Shown here one piece after another: positions 35,487 through 42,571 of a DNA stretch of 64,000 nt. Numbering within the stretch: the stretch's first letter is position 1; every line of letters starts with the position of its first letter. Made by a program: the position numbers and the translations under genes. The stretch is from Hansschlegelia quercus. GTDB taxonomy: Bacteria; Pseudomonadota; Alphaproteobacteria; Rhizobiales; Methylopilaceae. A model generated the notes under the pieces. The model did not search any database. It worked only from the letters and a program-made list of their open reading frames with translations, and was not told the DNA's origin. The stretch lies in assembly GCF_004310425.1 (NCBI RefSeq), contig NZ_SIUB01000001.1, forward strand, positions 62,001-126,000, read 5' to 3'.

Positions 35487-36818
35487 TCAGGCGCGCGCCA
35501 GCGTCGGCTGCGTAGGCGAGGCTGGGCCGTCGAGGGTCGCAGGGTTCGCCACGCCGGAGCGCTTCACATGGGCGGCCAGCACCGGGCGCAGGAGCGTGAT
35601 CGCCAGGAAGGCTGCGAACAGGTCCATGGCGGCGACCGTATAGAGTACGGTCGACCACGTGCCGGTCGCCTCCATCAGCAGGTTGCCGACCGGCACGAAC
35701 AGCGCGCCGATGCCCTTGGCGCAGTAAAGCACGCCGTAGATCTTGCCGATGTGCTTGGTGCCGAAGGCGTCGCCGGCGAGCGCGGAGAACAGCGAGTAGA
35801 CCTCGCCCCAGGCCAGGAACACCACGCCTGAGAGGATCAGGAAGGCGTAAGGGTTCGAGCCGAAATAGCCGAGGGCCACGATGCCGAGGCCCTCCAGCGT
35901 GAAGGCGATCAGCATCGTCTTTTCGCGGCCGATATTGTCCGAGATCCAGCCGAACAGCGGACGCGAGATGCCGTTCATGATGCGGTCGAGCATCAAGGCG
36001 AGCGGCAGGGCGGCCATGACCGCGAAGCCAAGGTTCACCTGGAAGTTCTTAACGCCGAGATCCTGCGCGATGACGCCAAGCTGGGCGACAGCCATCATGC
36101 CGCCGGTCACGACGCAGATGAACATCAGGAACATCAGCCAGAAGAGCTTGGTGTTGAGCGCTTCCTTCAGCGTGTAGTCCTTGCGGGTCTGGACGATCTT
36201 ATCGGAGACCTTGACCTCGGAAGCGCTTGGACCGCGCAGGAACCACGCCGCCGTGAAGGCGAGCAGGCCCTGGATGATGCCGAACACCAGGAAGGTCTGC
36301 TGGAAGCCGCTCGACTCGATCATCGCCGCGATCGGAAGAATGGTCGCCGCGGAGCCCGCGCCATAGCCGCCGGCGGTGAGGCCGACCGCAAGGCCGCGCT
36401 TATCTGGGAACCACTTCAGCGCGTTGTTGATGCAGGTGGCGTAGATGCAGCCGACGCCGACGCCGCCGATCGCCGCGCCCACGTAGAAGCCCATCAGCGA
36501 GGTCGCCTGGGAGTTGATGATCCAGGACGAGCCCATGAAGACCGCGCCGATGGCGACCATCGCGCGGGGGCCGTATTTGTCGATGAAATAGCCTTCGATC
36601 GGCGTCAGCCACGTCTGCACCAGAACAAAAATGGTGAACGCCACCTGGATGCTCGCGCGATCCCAACCAAAGCTCTTCTGGATCTCGGGCACGAACAACG
36701 TCCAGGCGTACTGGATGTTCGCGGTCGCAATCATGCAGATGACGCCGACCACAATCTGTAGCCAGCGCGTTGATTCTTTTACGTCCGGCCGCAACGCCGG
36801 ATTCGATGGTGCGCTCAT
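35487..36818 (-). CDS. oxlT: MFS transporter, oxalate:formate antiporter-like
   Basis: 443 residues with about 12 membrane helices. Features: WLQIVVGVICMIATANIQYA in helix 1, the WTLFVPEIQKSFGWDRASIQ stretch, FIDKYGPRAMVAIG between helices 2 and 3, and GGVGVGCIYATCINNALKWF near residue 125, all matching the OxlT family of the major facilitator superfamily. The model member exchanges oxalate for formate; other members carry related mono- or dicarboxylates. No oxalyl-CoA decarboxylase or formyl-CoA transferase lies here, so the substrate is inferred. Start 36818 has GGGGAA upstream; the open frame before it lacks family similarity. Candidate operators lie about 140-170 bases upstream. Confidence 0.78.
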   Translation of the reverse strand: MSAPSNPALRPDVKESTRWLQIVVGVICMIATANIQYAWTLFVPEIQKSFGWDRASIQVAFTIFVLVQTWLTPIEGYFIDKYGPRAMVAIGAVFMGSSWIINSQATSLMGFYVGAAIGGVGVGCIYATCINNALKWFPDKRGLAVGLTAGGYGAGSAATILPIAAMIESSGFQQTFLVFGIIQGLLAFTAAWFLRGPSASEVKVSDKIVQTRKDYTLKEALNTKLFWLMFLMFICVVTGGMMAVAQLGVIAQDLGVKNFQVNLGFAVMAALPLALMLDRIMNGISRPLFGWISDNIGREKTMLIAFTLEGLGIVALGYFGSNPYAFLILSGVVFLAWGEVYSLFSALAGDAFGTKHIGKIYGVLYCAKGIGALFVPVGNLLMEATGTWSTVLYTVAAMDLFAAFLAITLLRPVLAAHVKRSGVANPATLDGPASPTQPTLARA

Positions 36819-36954
36819 TATCACATTCCCCGTCTTGTTCTGGCTGACGACCTTGGACCGCCGCGCCTCGTTGGAGCGTTTCTTCCCAAGAACTTTTTTC
36901 TTCGACCGCAGCCGGCTTCGCCGCGCATGCCCAGTCGGTCGATTGCCAGCTTTT

Positions 36955-36988
36955 TTGCATGGCTGGTATGCAATAGGTGGCATGCCAG
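36955..36988 (-). promoter_or_regulatory. Palindrome cluster upstream of the oxalate/formate-type transporter
   Basis: Three overlapping palindromes lie within 34 bases: TTGCAT-N7-ATGCAA (36955-36973), CTGGTATGC-N8-GCATGCCAG (36963-36988, one mismatch) and the perfect TGGCATGCCA (36978-36987). The TGG-N4-CCA form resembles operators of GntR/FCD-type regulators. It is about 140 bases upstream of the transporter start. Binding is unproven and no regulator gene is adjacent. Confidence 0.4.
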
Positions 36989-37060
36989 TATGTCGCAGGG
37001 GAAGCCCGACAAAGAGCTAAACGCGATCACGTTTTCTTTACATTTGGCTCAACTATCACG

Positions 37061-37642
37061 TTACTGTGAAAGCCAGCGCCAGCCCTCGCTATTTAAAAGA
37101 ATAGCTCGCCCCTGCCTTACGTGAAGGCCAGGTAACGTCTCGCGGGCTCCGGCGCCGAGCAACGCCAGCGCCGCCCTGATGACGCCGCCATGCGCCACGA
37201 TCACCGATGGCCGATCGAGGGCGGCGAAAAAAGTCGCGAGGCGGCTTTCGACATCTTCGTAGCTCTCTCCGCCGGGCGGCCGGTGGGTCCAGCGGGCGGC
37301 GTCCCGGCGCCGGGCCTCCGCCGGCTCCCTCTCCCGGATCTCGCGCATGGTCGAGCCTTCCCAGGCGCCGAAGCCGAGTTCGGCGAGGCGCTCCTCGGTG
37401 ACGAAGAGATCGGGATCAAGCCCTGCGGCCTCCCGCAGCAGCCGGGCGGTATCCGTGGCGCGCGTAAGCGGGCTGACAAAGAACGGGCGCTTGCTGAGAT
37501 CGGGAACGGCGCCCGCGAGCAACCGCCCGACCGCGCGCGCCTGATCACGGCCGCGTGGGTTGAGGGGCACGTCCCGACGGCCCTGCAGGCGGCCTTCGAC
37601 GTTCCAGTCCGTCTCGCCGTGGCGGACGAGGATCAGGGGGAT
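37061..37642 (-). CDS. Histidine phosphatase (phosphoglycerate mutase-like), unusual start
   Basis: About 193 residues. The RHG motif LILVRHGETDWNVEGRLQG lies at the N-terminus, followed by SPLTRATDTARLL, ELGFGAWEGSTMREI, RPPGGESYEDVE and the second histidine motif VIVAHGGVIRA. This is the GpmB-type branch, dephosphorylating phosphoesters or acting as mutase. The gene follows fabI with a 20-base gap. No ATG, GTG or TTG lies between the fabI stop and the conserved start, so I placed the start at ATC 37642; CTG at 37666, overlapping the fabI stop, or CTG 37636 are alternatives. A GTG start would need a 60-residue overlap with fabI. Confidence 0.75.
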   Translation of the reverse strand: MPLILVRHGETDWNVEGRLQGRRDVPLNPRGRDQARAVGRLLAGAVPDLSKRPFFVSPLTRATDTARLLREAAGLDPDLFVTEERLAELGFGAWEGSTMREIREREPAEARRRDAARWTHRPPGGESYEDVESRLATFFAALDRPSVIVAHGGVIRAALALLGAGARETLPGLHVRQGRAILLNSEGWRWLSQ

Positions 37643-37662
37643 AAGCGGCGCGTGAGCGCCGC

Positions 37663-38478
37663 TCAGCCGACCACCGAGATGTCGGGGGCGTCGGGGTTCT
37701 TCATGCCGACGATGTGATAGCCGGCGTCGACGTGGTGGACCTCGCCGGTGACGCCGCGACCGAGATCGGAGAGCAGATAGAGCGCGCTGTCGCCGACCTC
37801 TTCGATCGCCACGGTGCGGCGCAGCGGGGCGTTGAGCTCGTTCCACTTCAGGATGTAGCGGAAGTCGCCGATCCCGGAGGCCGCCAGCGTCTTGATCGGG
37901 CCGGCGGAGATCGCGTTGACGCGGATGTTGTTCGGGCCAAGGTCGGCGGCGAGGTAACGCACGGAGGCCTCGAGCGCGGCCTTGGCGACGCCCATGACGT
38001 TGTAGTGCGGCATCCACTTCTCGGCGCCGTAATAGGTCAGCGTCAGGATCGAGCCGCCATTGTTCATCAGCTTCTCGGCCCGCTGCGCAACCGCGGTTAG
38101 CGAGTAGCAGGAGATGAACATCGTCTTGTGGAAGTTGTCGGCGGTCGTCTCGATGTAGCGGCCGTCGAGCTGGTCCTTGTCGGAGAAGGCGACGGCGTGG
38201 ACCAGGAAGTCCAGCCCGCCGAGCAGTTCGCCCGTCTTCTCGAACACGGCGTCGATCGTCGCCGGATCAGTCACGTCGCAATGCCCGACGACTTCGGCCG
38301 AGAGTTCGGCGGCCAGCGGTTCGACGCGCTTGCGCAACGCATCGCCCTGATACGTGAAGGCGAGCTTCGCGCCCGCGTTCGCCGCCGCCTTCGCAATGCC
38401 CCAGGCGATCGACCGGTTGTTGGCGACGCCCATCACGAGCCCGCGCTTTCCAGCCATCAGACCCCGGACATCCGTCAT
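37663..38478 (-). CDS. fabI: Enoyl-[acyl-carrier-protein] reductase (NADH)
   Basis: 271 residues. The SDR cofactor start reads GLVMGVANNRSIAWGIAKA near residue 14. The active site has the FabI-type Y-x6-K pattern in PHYNVMGVAKAALE near residue 160, with the substrate-loop segment AGPIKTLAASGI. It reduces enoyl-ACP in the last step of fatty-acid elongation, and the family is the triclosan target. It lies in a conserved block with the DnaJ-like gene and the mutase-like gene. Start: ATG at 38478 (MTDVRGLMAGK) with GAGG upstream; the internal MAGKRG is less likely. Confidence 0.95.
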   Translation of the reverse strand: MTDVRGLMAGKRGLVMGVANNRSIAWGIAKAAANAGAKLAFTYQGDALRKRVEPLAAELSAEVVGHCDVTDPATIDAVFEKTGELLGGLDFLVHAVAFSDKDQLDGRYIETTADNFHKTMFISCYSLTAVAQRAEKLMNNGGSILTLTYYGAEKWMPHYNVMGVAKAALEASVRYLAADLGPNNIRVNAISAGPIKTLAASGIGDFRYILKWNELNAPLRRTVAIEEVGDSALYLLSDLGRGVTGEVHHVDAGYHIVGMKNPDAPDISVVG

Positions 38479-38611
38479 GAAAACACCTCGAAACGCGCGC
38501 TCGGCGGCAGCGCTTAAGGCGACTGCCTATGGCATAGCCCCTCACGCCACTCAAGCGGACGTGAGCGCTCGACCTTCACAGCGCGTTTCATAGTGGCTCG
38601 CGCGCCGCGGT

Positions 38612-39562
38612 TCAGCCGCGCGGTTCGTAAGGCGCTTCGTCGCGCATGGTCTCCGCTACCGCGGTAAGGCGGGGGTCGCCGCCCTTCGGCAGGACGATGC
38701 GGAGCTCGACCAGCAGATCGCCCGCCTCCCCCGTAGCGCCGACGCCCTTGCCGCGTAGCCGGAGCGTGCGACCGCCGTCTGAGCCTGCCGGCACCGTCAT
38801 TTCCACAGCGCCATCGAGCGTCGGCACGCGGACCTTTCCACCGAGCACCGCCTCATAGATCGTCACGGGCACGGTCACGCGCACGTCACGGCCTTCGACA
38901 CGAAAAGCCGGATCCGGCGTTACGCGGACGACGACCAGCGCATCGCCGCTCTCGCCGCCGAAACCGCTTGGCCGGCCCTGCCCGCGGAGGCGGATCGACT
39001 TGCCGTCCTCGATCCCTGCCGGGATCGTAACGTCGAGCTCCTTGCCGGTCGGCAGGCGCACGCGCTGCTTCGCGCCGCGCGCCCAGTCGCGGAACGGTAC
39101 GGAAACCTCGACCCGCAGATCCTCGCCCTTCGGCGGCTCGCCGCCAAGGCCCGCGCCGCGCCGCGGCCTGCGGCCGCCGAACGCGCCGAGGATTTCGTCG
39201 ATGATGTCCTCGCCGCCCGCCGCTCTGGCCCCGCCGAACGGGCCGCCGGCGCCGAAACCGCCGCTTTGGCGGAAAGGACCGCCAGCGCCGGTGTTCCCCC
39301 AGGGACCGCCCTGCCCTGAGCCAAAACCCGCAAAGCGCGGCTTGCCCTCAGCGTCGATCTCGCCGCGGTCGAACTGGCCGCGCTTGGTCTCATCGGACAG
39401 CAAATCGTATGCCGAGCCGATCTCGGAGAAACGCTCCTTGGCGGTCGGGTCGTCGGGCTTCTGATCGGGGTGCCAGGTCTTGGCGAGCCGGCGATAGGCC
39501 TTCTTTATCTCGGCCGCGGTCGCCTGGCGCGCCACGCCGAGCACGTCATAGGGGTCGCGCAT
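38612..39562 (-). CDS. DnaJ-like co-chaperone (CbpA type, no zinc domain)
   Basis: 316 residues. The J domain is MRDPYDVLGVARQATAAEIK to about residue 65, with HPD as KTWHPDQKP and the FSEIGSAYDLLSDETKR helix. A glycine/phenylalanine-rich linker (about 70-120) follows. The C-terminal domains contain VPFRDWARGAKQRVRLPTGK and VEMTVPAGSDGG. There is no CxxCxGxG zinc-finger region, so it belongs to the CbpA-like group rather than DnaJ itself. It stimulates DnaK ATPase for client transfer. Two starts are possible (39562 or an upstream ATG at 39580); the shorter aligns with the J domain. It sits between the lipoprotein and fabI. Confidence 0.9.
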   Translation of the reverse strand: MRDPYDVLGVARQATAAEIKKAYRRLAKTWHPDQKPDDPTAKERFSEIGSAYDLLSDETKRGQFDRGEIDAEGKPRFAGFGSGQGGPWGNTGAGGPFRQSGGFGAGGPFGGARAAGGEDIIDEILGAFGGRRPRRGAGLGGEPPKGEDLRVEVSVPFRDWARGAKQRVRLPTGKELDVTIPAGIEDGKSIRLRGQGRPSGFGGESGDALVVVRVTPDPAFRVEGRDVRVTVPVTIYEAVLGGKVRVPTLDGAVEMTVPAGSDGGRTLRLRGKGVGATGEAGDLLVELRIVLPKGGDPRLTAVAETMRDEAPYEPRG

Positions 39563-39674
39563 CGCGGAGACGGTATCCATGCATTCGAGGTGGTTGCGGC
39601 GGACAGTCTAGCCCGACGCGTCGTTCGCCCTCAATGTGGGCGTCTGTTGCCGCAATGCAACAGGGCCTCGCGCC

Positions 39675-40277
39675 TCAGAGTGCGTGACTTTGCGCCGTAT
39701 GGATCGACACGGCTTCCCAGTGCCCCGAAGCCGTGCGGCAGGCGTTGCCCTCGAGCCGTTTTTCGGCGCCGCCGGCGCTGTGCGTGGCGGAGAAGGCGCG
39801 GCAGGTCGCGCCATTTTCGGTGGTCTGGCCCGCGGTCGCGCTGAACGAGCCGTACGCGCCGGAATCGGGGTTGGCCCAGGGTACGGAGGCGTAGGTCGCG
39901 TCGGCGCTCATCGCGATCGACAGCGCGCCGCGCGCGTAAGCCCAGTCGGACGGGTTCAGTGTCGTGTCTTCGGCCGGCTGAGGCGCGGTCGGCGCATAGG
40001 CGGCGGGCGTGGCCGCAGCCCCCTCCGGGGCGGCGGCGCCGGGCGGCGGCGCGAGCGGCTGCGAAGTCACCTTGTCGCGCGGCGCTGGCGTCACGGCAGG
40101 CTGGATCGAGCCGGTGCGGAGGTCATCCTTGTCGCCGCCCGTCAGCGGGTACGAGATGCTGCACCCGGAGAGAGCGCAACCCAGTACGATCGCAAACGCG
40201 GCGCCGGACGCTCGCGGGGCGACCGAGGCTCGTGTAGATGAAGCGCCTGAGACGGCGCGCTGATCGAGGCTACGCAT
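39675..40277 (-). CDS. RT0821/Lpp0805-family surface lipoprotein
   Basis: 200 residues from ATG 40277. The N-terminus has basic residues (MRSLDQRAVSGASSTRA) and a hydrophobic segment ending in a lipobox, IVLGCALSGCS, with lipidation at the second cysteine. A Pro/Ala-rich linker (PLAPPPGAAAPEGAAATPAA) follows. The C-terminal domain contains GALSIAMSADATYASVPWAN and GATCRAFSAT, matching the RT0821/Lpp0805 surface protein family, of unknown function, anchored in the outer membrane. It is divergent from pdxH with a 51-base gap, and precedes the DnaJ-like gene on its strand. Confidence 0.85.
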   Translation of the reverse strand: MRSLDQRAVSGASSTRASVAPRASGAAFAIVLGCALSGCSISYPLTGGDKDDLRTGSIQPAVTPAPRDKVTSQPLAPPPGAAAPEGAAATPAAYAPTAPQPAEDTTLNPSDWAYARGALSIAMSADATYASVPWANPDSGAYGSFSATAGQTTENGATCRAFSATHSAGGAEKRLEGNACRTASGHWEAVSIHTAQSHAL

Positions 40278-40328
40278 CAAACCGGGGAACTCCTTGATCG
40301 CCCGGACAGTCAACGGCAGGAGCAGTTA

Positions 40329-40928
40329 ATGTCGCGTGACTTCCACGCAGCGGACGACCCGTTCCCTGTGTTCGAGAGCTGGCTCCAGGAAGCCGGCGGG
40401 ACGGAGCTGAACGACCCCAACGCGATGGCGCTGGCGACTGTGGATGCGGACGGCATGCCCGACGTTCGCGTGGTTCTCATGAACGGCTACGACGCCCGCG
40501 GGATCGTGTTCTACACCAATCTCGGCAGCGCTAAGGCCATGGAGCTGAGCTCCCAACCGAAAGCGGCCGCCGTGTTCCACTGGAAATCGCTCCGCAGGCA
40601 GGTTCGGTTCCGCGGGACGGTGGAGCAGGTGAGCGCCGAAGAGGCCGATGCTTATTATGCGACAAGGCCGCGCATGAGCCGCATCGGCGCATGGGCGTCG
40701 CACCAGTCGCATCCTTTGTCTTCGCGCGCGGAACTCGAGAATGCCGTGGCCGCAAGAGAGTCCGAATTTGAAGGCCGCGAGCCGCCGCGACCGACATGGT
40801 GGTCAGGCTTCCGCATCGTCCCCATCTCCGTCGAGTTCTGGCTCGATATGCCCTATCGTCTTCACGACCGCGCGACCTTTACGCGCGGCGGCGACGGCGG
40901 GTGGAGCCGGACCAGGCTCTATCCCTGA
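40329..40928 (+). CDS. pdxH: Pyridoxamine 5'-phosphate oxidase
   Basis: 199 residues. FMN and substrate segments are visible: AMALATVDADGMPDVRVVLM near residue 36, NGYDARGIVFYTNLGSAKAM, FHWKSLRRQVRFRGTVEQVS near residue 85 and PRPTWWSGFRIVPISVEFWL near residue 155. It oxidises pyridoxamine or pyridoxine 5'-phosphate to pyridoxal 5'-phosphate with O2, the last step of vitamin B6 cofactor synthesis. It is a little shorter than the E. coli enzyme, as usual in Hyphomicrobiales. An SDR gene follows 22 bases later on the same strand. Confidence 0.96.
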   Translation: MSRDFHAADDPFPVFESWLQEAGGTELNDPNAMALATVDADGMPDVRVVLMNGYDARGIVFYTNLGSAKAMELSSQPKAAAVFHWKSLRRQVRFRGTVEQVSAEEADAYYATRPRMSRIGAWASHQSHPLSSRAELENAVAARESEFEGREPPRPTWWSGFRIVPISVEFWLDMPYRLHDRATFTRGGDGGWSRTRLYP

Positions 40929-40950
40929 TGCCCCTCGGAACGGACCACTG

Positions 40951-41847
40951 ATGAGCACGCCCGACGACACGTCGACGGACACCCCGGCGACCTGCCCCTT
41001 CACCGGCGCCCGCGCGGGCCAGGCGGTGGCGCCGACCTCAGCGTCGCCAGCCATGACGCAGGCCGGAGGGCCCGCGCCGGCCCTTGCTCCTCGTCCTCGC
41101 ATTGCGGGCTCGAACGAGCCGCGGAAAACCCTGCTGCTGACAGGCGCCAGCCGCGGCATCGGCCATGCGACGGTTAAGCGCTTCTCTGCGGCGGGCTGGC
41201 GCGTCATCACCTGCTCGCGCCACGCCTTCCCCGAGGAATGCCCGTGGGGTGCAGGACCGGAGGACCACATCCAGGTCGACCTCGCCAATACCGACAGCAC
41301 CGTCGCGGCGATCGCGGAGATCCGCGACCGGCTGGAGGGCGGCGCGCTGCAAGCGCTAGTCAACAACGCCGGTATCTCGCCCAAGGGCTCGGGCGGCGAA
41401 CGACTGGGCGCGATCGACACTGCGCTCGATGACTGGAAGACGGTGTTCCAGGTCAACTTCTTCGCGCCGATCATGCTGGCGCGCGGCCTCGCTCCCGAGC
41501 TCACCGCGGCGCGTGGCTCCATCGTCAACGTGACCTCGATCGCCGGCGGCCGGGTGCATCCCTTCGCAGGCGCGGCCTACGCCACCTCGAAGGCGGCGCT
41601 GAACGCCCTGACGCGCGAGATGGCGGCGGACTTCGGACCGCTCGGCGTACGCGTCAACGCGATCGCGCCCGGCGAGATCGACACCGCGATCCTGTCGCCC
41701 GGCACCGACAAGATGGTCGCCCAGATCCCGCTCCGCCGCCTCGGCACTCCGGACGAGGTGGCGAAGACGATCTACTTCCTGTGCACGGAATCCTCGTCCT
41801 ACGTGACCGGCGCCGAGATCCACATCAACGGCGGCCAGCACGTGTGA
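40951..41847 (+). CDS. SDR-family oxidoreductase with an N-terminal extension
   Basis: 298 residues. A low-complexity N-terminal extension (about 1-52: MSTPDDTSTDTPATCPFTGA and an Ala/Pro-rich tail) precedes the Rossmann core TLLLTGASRGIGHATVKRF near residue 57. The catalytic pieces are NNAGISPKG near residue 125, the Ser in IVNVTSIAG and Y-x3-K in AAYATSKAALN near residue 212, with the APGEIDTAILSPGTD segment and a C-terminal EIHINGGQHV. It is a classical SDR, likely an alcohol or 3-oxoacyl-type reductase; substrate unknown. The CPFTG at the N-terminus is distinctive. It follows pdxH by 22 bases. Confidence 0.85.
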   Translation: MSTPDDTSTDTPATCPFTGARAGQAVAPTSASPAMTQAGGPAPALAPRPRIAGSNEPRKTLLLTGASRGIGHATVKRFSAAGWRVITCSRHAFPEECPWGAGPEDHIQVDLANTDSTVAAIAEIRDRLEGGALQALVNNAGISPKGSGGERLGAIDTALDDWKTVFQVNFFAPIMLARGLAPELTAARGSIVNVTSIAGGRVHPFAGAAYATSKAALNALTREMAADFGPLGVRVNAIAPGEIDTAILSPGTDKMVAQIPLRRLGTPDEVAKTIYFLCTESSSYVTGAEIHINGGQHV

Positions 41848-41999
41848 CGGCGGGTCGGGCGAAGGATTGCGCCGCCGAAGGATTTCGCTTTCCGACCAGA
41901 CATGATCGCTGCATGGCCGGACCAAATCCCGCCTCAATGAAGTGACGGGATGGCAGCATGCGGCGATGCCGCCGCATCATAATCCGGTTTGGCAAGCTC

Positions 42000-42512
42000 A
42001 TGAACTTCCGCTTCCGCCTGACGTCAGCGATCATTGTGTCGGCGTTTCTCGTCGCGACCCAGACATACGCAGTCGATGATCCGCGCGCGGCTCTTCGGTT
42101 CCCGGATGACCAGATTGCGCTAACCCTGCACGCGAAGGGTTCGCAGATCTATGACTGCAAGGCTGGCGGAGACGGCTCGCCCGAGTGGACGTTCAAAGCT
42201 CCCGAAGCTGACCTGTTTCTCGGCGAGGAGAAGGTTGGACATCACTTCGCCGGCCCAAGCTGGGAATACCGTGACGGTAGCCGGATCACGGGCAAGGCGG
42301 TCGGGAAAGCGGATAGCGCCCGGCCGGCGCAGGACATCCCTTGGTTACGCGTCAGCGTTCAAAGTCACGCCGGCACGGGCGAACTGGATGGCGTCAGCAT
42401 CGTCCTGCGGATCAATACCGAGGGCGGCGTGCTCCAGGGCGCGTGCAAGGATGTCGGCGCACAAGCGAACGCGCCTTACGAAGCCGACTACGTCTTCGTA
42501 AGGCGACCTTGA
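42000..42512 (+). CDS. DUF3455 domain secreted protein
   Basis: 170 residues. A signal peptide, SAIIVSAFLVATQTYA, is followed by a mature domain that matches DUF3455: LHAKGSQIYDCKAGGDGSPE near residue 40, WTFKAPEADLFLG, HHFAGPSWEYRDGSRITGKA near residue 78 and the C-terminal LQGACKDVGAQANAPYEADY with two cysteines. The domain occurs in secreted proteins of fungi and bacteria; its function is unknown. It is divergent neither with its neighbour nor part of an operon: the SDR lies 152 bases upstream. Confidence 0.85.
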   Translation: MNFRFRLTSAIIVSAFLVATQTYAVDDPRAALRFPDDQIALTLHAKGSQIYDCKAGGDGSPEWTFKAPEADLFLGEEKVGHHFAGPSWEYRDGSRITGKAVGKADSARPAQDIPWLRVSVQSHAGTGELDGVSIVLRINTEGGVLQGACKDVGAQANAPYEADYVFVRRP

Positions 42513-42571
42513 TCGCTTCAACTGCCCCGACGGCCCTTGGCGCGGTCGGCCAGCCTCAGACTACGCGGCGA

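Noticed and set aside
35487-36983. A longer transporter form starting at 36983
   Set aside because: The added 55 residues are basic and unlike any transporter N-terminus, and would overlap the palindrome cluster.
37061-38017. A 318-residue form of the mutase-like protein overlapping fabI
   Set aside because: The added part is fabI read in another frame with Arg-rich noise; family similarity starts at LILVRHG.
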